From Glaciimonas immobilis (GTDB lineage Bacteria > Pseudomonadota > Gammaproteobacteria > Burkholderiales > Burkholderiaceae_D): a stretch of 64,000 nt of DNA. Shown here piece by piece: positions 60,609-64,000 of this stretch. The first letter of the stretch is position 1, and each line of letters begins with the position of its first letter. The stretch covers positions 54,122 through 118,121 of the forward strand of contig NZ_JAAOZT010000013.1 in assembly GCF_011947285.1 (NCBI RefSeq). Direction: 5' to 3'. Position numbers and translations under genes: made by a program. The notes under the pieces were generated by a model that was given only the letters and a program-made list of their open reading frames with translations, searched no databases and was not told where the DNA came from.

Positions 60609-63302
60609 ATGAAGGTCATGGAAATGTCATCCGCCAACAATTTAAATGGTCAGTTCGATAGCGATGTACAGGAAACCAACGAGTGGGTGGACGCATTACA
60701 GGGCGTGATTGCCGCCGCCGGTCCTGAGCGTGCGCGTTATTTGCTATCGCGACTGAGTGCAACCGCGCAGAAGTCGGGCATCAAGTGGCGTGACTCGCGC
60801 AATACACCGTATACCAACACGATTCGGGTGGAAGACGAGCCACCGTTTCCCGGTGGTTCGGATGCACTCGCGACCGAGCAACATCTCGGCAGTCTGATCC
60901 GCTGGAATGCGTTGGCGATGGTGGTGCGGGCTAACCGCGCTTACGGCGAACTGGGCGGTCATATCGCCAGTTATGCCTCGGCGGCGGATTTGTTTGAAGT
61001 TGGTTTCAATCATTTTTTCCGTGCCCGGACAGACTCTTTTGGCGGCGATCTGGTGTATTTTCAGGCGCATTCGGCCCCCGGTATTTACGCTCGCGCTTTC
61101 CTGGAAGGCACACTGACAGAAAAAGAATTGTCATTCTATCGGCAGGAAATTGAAGGCAAGAAGCGAGGCACGCAAGGGTTGTCCTCGTATCCACATCCGT
61201 GGCTGATGGAGAATTTCTGGCAGTTTCCGACTGGCTCGATGGGCCTTGGCCCAATTAGCGCAATTTACCACGCACGTTTTATGCGCTACATGGAAAATCG
61301 TAGTTTGCTGGCGCCGCAGGGCCGCAAGGTCTGGGGCGTATTCGGCGATGGCGAGATGGATGAGCCGGAATCGCTGGCCGCGCTCAGCGTCGCGTCGCGG
61401 GAGACGCTGGATAACCTCGTCTTCGTGGTCAACTGTAATTTGCAACGGCTGGATGGTCCGGTGCGTGGTAATGGCCATATTGTCGATGAACTGGAAACCT
61501 TGTTCACCGGCGCGGGCTGGAATGTGATTAAATTATTGTGGGGCTCCGATTGGGACCCGCTGTTTGCGCGGGATAAATCCGGTGAATTGGTCAATGCCTT
61601 AAATGTCACCGTTGACGGTCAGCTTCAAACCTTTGCCGCCAATGACGGCGCGTTTAATCGTACCCATTTCTTCGGGCAGAATCCGGCAATGCAGGCCATC
61701 GGCGCAACATTGACCGATGACGAGATCGATCGCTTGCGGCGCGGCGGTCATGACATGAAAAAAATCTATGCGGCCTATCAGGCAGCCGCCAATCACCGTG
61801 GTCAACCGACCGTGATATTAGCCCAAACCAAAAAAGGCTTCGGCATGGGCGCGGCGGGGCAGGGCAAGATGACCACTCATCAGCAGAAAAAACTCGACAC
61901 CGGCGATCTGATCGCGTTCCGCGACCGCTTTCATTTACCTATTTCGGATGCCGATTGCGAAGCGCTGGCATTCTATAAGCCAGCCGATGACAGCAATGAA
62001 ATGCGTCACTTGCTGGAGCGACGTGCGTCGCTGGGCGGATTTATGCCGCGCCGCAATACGCTACAGACAAAACTGGCGGTGCCGGAGGTCGGTTCGTACG
62101 CCAAATTTGCGCTGGAAGCGGACAATAAAGATATGTCCACCACGATGGCGTTAGTGCGGATGATGGGCGGATTATTGAAAGACCCTGCAATTGGTAAGCA
62201 TATTGTGCCGATTGTGGCCGATGAGGCGCGTACCTTCGGCATGGCGAATCTGTTTCGGCAAGTCGGCATTTATTCGGCACAAGGCCAGTTGTATGAGCCG
62301 GAAGATATCGGCTCTATCCTGTCCTACCGTGAAGCGAAGGACGGACAGATTCTGGAAGAAGGCATCACCGAAGCGGGTGCGATCTCGTCCTGGACCGCAG
62401 CGGCGACCAGTTATTCAGTGCATGGTTTGCCGATGTTGCCGTTCTATATCTATTACTCGATGTTTGGTTTCCAGCGTATTGGGGATTTGATCTGGGCCGC
62501 AGCGGATCAGCGCGCCCGAGGATTTTTGATTGGCGCCACCTCCGGTCGCACTACGCTGGCGGGCGAGGGCTTGCAGCATCAGGATGGCTCTAGCCATGTG
62601 ATGGCGGCAACTGTGCCGAATTGCATCTCCTACGATCCGGCATATGCTTATGAATTGGCGGTCATCGTGCAGGACGGTATGCGCCGTATGCTGGATAACA
62701 ACGAGGATGTTTTCTATTACATCACCGCCACTAATGAAAATGAAGCACAGCCGAGCATGCCGCAAGGTGTTGAAGAGGGAATCAAACGCGGCATGTATTG
62801 CCTGCAGTCGCAAGAAGCTCCTGACGTGCGCTTGTTGGGTGCCGGGCCGATTCTTAAAGAGGCAATTGTGGCAGCCGTTCTGTTGAAGGAAAAGTTTGGT
62901 GTGATTGCGGAAGTATGGAGCGTCACCAGTTATACCGAGCTTTCCCGTGACGGTATTGCGGCAGAACGCAATCAGCGGCTGGCGAACGCGTCCACAGAAC
63001 CTTATATTACGCAACAGCTCGGCCGGAGCGCCGCACCCGTCATCGCCGCCAGTGACTATGTGCGGAGCATGCCGGAAAGTATTCGCGCCTACGTCCCGGC
63101 ACGTTATGTCACCTTGGGCACGGATGGCTTTGGTCGTAGCGACACGCGGGCTAACTTACGCGACTTTTTTGAGGTGGATGCTAAATGGATTGCATTTGCC
63201 GCATTGCGTGAACTGCCTTGCGGGAAGGATGCCGCGCAGTGTGCAAAATTTGCCGAGATGTTGGGGTTGGATTTGATGAAGCCGCTGTCTATGACAGTTT
63301 GA
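60609..63302 (+). CDS. aceE: Pyruvate dehydrogenase E1 component, homodimeric type
   Basis: Thiamine-diphosphate-dependent E1 subunit of 897 residues, close to the E. coli AceE length. The TPP/Mg motif is GDGEMDEPESLAALSVASRE with NCNLQRLDGPV. Other family segments are GLSSYPHPWLMENFWQFPTG, GHDMKKIYAAYQ, and the C-terminal transketolase half. It stands alone: no aceF (E2) or lpd (E3) is next to it; a 16S rRNA gene comes next. It may be a second E1 copy or serve a different 2-oxoacid. Starts at 60609, 60618 or 60624 are all possible; GAGGA at 60603-60607 favours 60618. Confidence 0.93.
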   Translation: MKVMEMSSANNLNGQFDSDVQETNEWVDALQGVIAAAGPERARYLLSRLSATAQKSGIKWRDSRNTPYTNTIRVEDEPPFPGGSDALATEQHLGSLIRWNALAMVVRANRAYGELGGHIASYASAADLFEVGFNHFFRARTDSFGGDLVYFQAHSAPGIYARAFLEGTLTEKELSFYRQEIEGKKRGTQGLSSYPHPWLMENFWQFPTGSMGLGPISAIYHARFMRYMENRSLLAPQGRKVWGVFGDGEMDEPESLAALSVASRETLDNLVFVVNCNLQRLDGPVRGNGHIVDELETLFTGAGWNVIKLLWGSDWDPLFARDKSGELVNALNVTVDGQLQTFAANDGAFNRTHFFGQNPAMQAIGATLTDDEIDRLRRGGHDMKKIYAAYQAAANHRGQPTVILAQTKKGFGMGAAGQGKMTTHQQKKLDTGDLIAFRDRFHLPISDADCEALAFYKPADDSNEMRHLLERRASLGGFMPRRNTLQTKLAVPEVGSYAKFALEADNKDMSTTMALVRMMGGLLKDPAIGKHIVPIVADEARTFGMANLFRQVGIYSAQGQLYEPEDIGSILSYREAKDGQILEEGITEAGAISSWTAAATSYSVHGLPMLPFYIYYSMFGFQRIGDLIWAAADQRARGFLIGATSGRTTLAGEGLQHQDGSSHVMAATVPNCISYDPAYAYELAVIVQDGMRRMLDNNEDVFYYITATNENEAQPSMPQGVEEGIKRGMYCLQSQEAPDVRLLGAGPILKEAIVAAVLLKEKFGVIAEVWSVTSYTELSRDGIAAERNQRLANASTEPYITQQLGRSAAPVIAASDYVRSMPESIRAYVPARYVTLGTDGFGRSDTRANLRDFFEVDAKWIAFAALRELPCGKDAAQCAKFAEMLGLDLMKPLSMTV

Positions 63303-63643
63303 TTGAAGAAATTTTTTTGTACGATGTTTTTGGTTGTCTCGCTATACGCTTGGATACACTGACTAAAAATGCGCAAATTACAGACATTAATTTGCCTACT
63401 TTTTAGGTGGGAAAAAAGATATAAAACTTTATTTAAAAAACCGCTTGCCATTGGTGAACTGCCTTGCTATAGTTCGGCCTCTGTTGAAAACGACGCGAAA
63501 TAAACAACACAACGTAAGCGATGTGGAGAGCGAAATTTGAGGCAGAAACGAGGTTGTACAGTGCGGTGTTTTACGCGGTAAAAAAGCGGTTGATTTAGTT
63601 TTAAATTGTTTGTGAATTTTTTGTAAAACGATTTAAAAAGAAG
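63303..63643. other. Intergenic region between aceE and the rrn promoter
   Basis: 341 bp with no gene recognised. The part closest to the promoter (63580-63640) is AT-rich, including TTTTTTGTAAAACGATTTAA, and may serve as an UP element. No clear aceE terminator is seen. Confidence 0.45.
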
Positions 63644-63672
63644 TTGATGCAAAACGTAAAATGCCCCATAAT
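63644..63672 (+). promoter_or_regulatory. rRNA operon promoter
   Basis: TTGATG (63644-63649), a 17-bp spacer and CATAAT (63667-63672) directly upstream of the rrn leader. The AT-rich stretch just upstream fits an UP element, and the region between -10 and start is GC-poor. An rrn P1-type promoter is likely. Confidence 0.6.
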
Positions 63673-63716
63673 CTCATCTCTCTGTTGCTGACAAACAAAA
63701 CGCTTTGTCGGGGCTG

Positions 63717-63819
63717 CGAACACTTCGGTGTGACGCCAAGCAGAATCAGGTTCTTTAACAATTAACAGCCGATAAGTGTGGGCGTTTAATGAAAGTGCAG
63801 CGGCAACGACTTCGGTCGT
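63717..63819 (+). promoter_or_regulatory. rRNA leader with antitermination boxB/boxA
   Basis: A boxB-like hairpin ACAC-TTCG-GTGT (63719-63730) is followed by boxA GTTCTTTAACA (63750-63760), the Nus-factor element of bacterial rrn operons. A second hairpin CAACGAC-TTCG-GTCGTTG (63802-63819) lies closer to the 16S gene and may be part of the RNase III processing stalk. Confidence 0.75.
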
Positions 63820-63972
63820 TGGCGTATAACTTAAAACATTAAATGTTCACAAAAGAAGAAAATAGGATACTTCGCAAGGTTAAACTTGAGATGTAGCCTG
63901 TCAGTATTTTGAGTGAGCGATGGCAGAACTGTTAAAAGTTCGGCCAGGCAGCAATGCCACAAAACAGAGATT

Positions 63973-64000
63973 AAACTGAAGAGTTTGATCCTGGCTCAGA
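63973..64000 (+). rRNA. rrs: 16S ribosomal RNA (5' end only)
   Basis: The last 28 bases contain GAAGAGTTTGATCCTGGCTC, the universal 5' start of bacterial 16S rRNA (positions 6-25 in E. coli numbering). The first nucleotide is set by that alignment at about 63973. The rest of the gene is outside the window. Confidence 0.95.

Overview
This 64 kb stretch looks like chromosome from a betaproteobacterium of the order Burkholderiales, most likely family Oxalobacteraceae. The grounds are gene content: cyo oxidase with SURF1 and RegBA-type regulators, PcaR/IclR-controlled protocatechuate genes, a homodimeric AceE, Porin_4-type porins and a Burkholderiales-style rrn leader. Base composition looks moderate rather than very GC-rich. 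No insertion sequence, prophage, tRNA or CRISPR array was found. A 16S rRNA gene starts in the last 28 bases.

Layout. 1-5 kb: the end of a cytochrome bo3 oxidase operon (cyoB'-cyoC-cyoD), a SURF1 assembly factor and a RegB/RegA-like redox two-component pair in one overlapping transcription unit. 5-7 kb: a convergent SDR gene and a fumarylacetoacetate-hydrolase family gene. 7.2-10.6 kb: a sigma70-like promoter, about 320 nt of RNA that appears highly structured and is closed by an 18-nt long-range stem, then an outer-membrane porin and an atypical NRAMP-family transporter. 10.9-23.6 kb: kup, a PepSY protein, a DedA remnant, an HME-RND efflux operon, a divergent OmpR/QseC-like two-component system and an MFS transporter. 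23.9-29.5 kb: one 1872-residue autotransporter. 30-35 kb: a small membrane protein, an HtrA/DegP protease and a second OmpR-type two-component system. 35-42 kb: monomeric isocitrate dehydrogenase, a DUF2380-like protein and a porin/FMN-binding/ApbE/membrane cytochrome-like operon with a Fur-like site upstream. 42-45.6 kb: a GGDEF-EAL protein with eleven 21-residue repeats, then a decayed region with a stop-interrupted gene and a small secreted peptide. 45.6-57.6 kb: protocatechuate and quinate/shikimate catabolism. 57.7-63.3 kb: a PHB-depolymerase-like esterase, a ribbon-helix-helix regulator with an evident autoregulatory operator, an alpha/beta hydrolase and a stand-alone aceE. 63.3-64 kb: rrn promoter, antitermination leader and 16S start.

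How the genes fit together. In the aromatic block, a porin and an MHS-type transporter would import quinate/shikimate. AroQ, a shikimate-dehydrogenase-like enzyme and a dehydroshikimate dehydratase would make protocatechuate, and PcaHG, PcaB and a PcaC-PcaD fusion would take it to 3-oxoadipate. Two IclR regulators sit at the divergent promoters, and their operators share a TTAGCG-type half-site. Three YTTAAK-N5-YTTAAK direct repeats tie the two OmpR-type systems and the HtrA protease into a likely envelope-stress/metal regulon. The strongest candidate for something undescribed is the structured leader at 7221-7550, with an embedded Cys-rich 19-codon ORF, ahead of a transporter whose NRAMP signature residues are altered.
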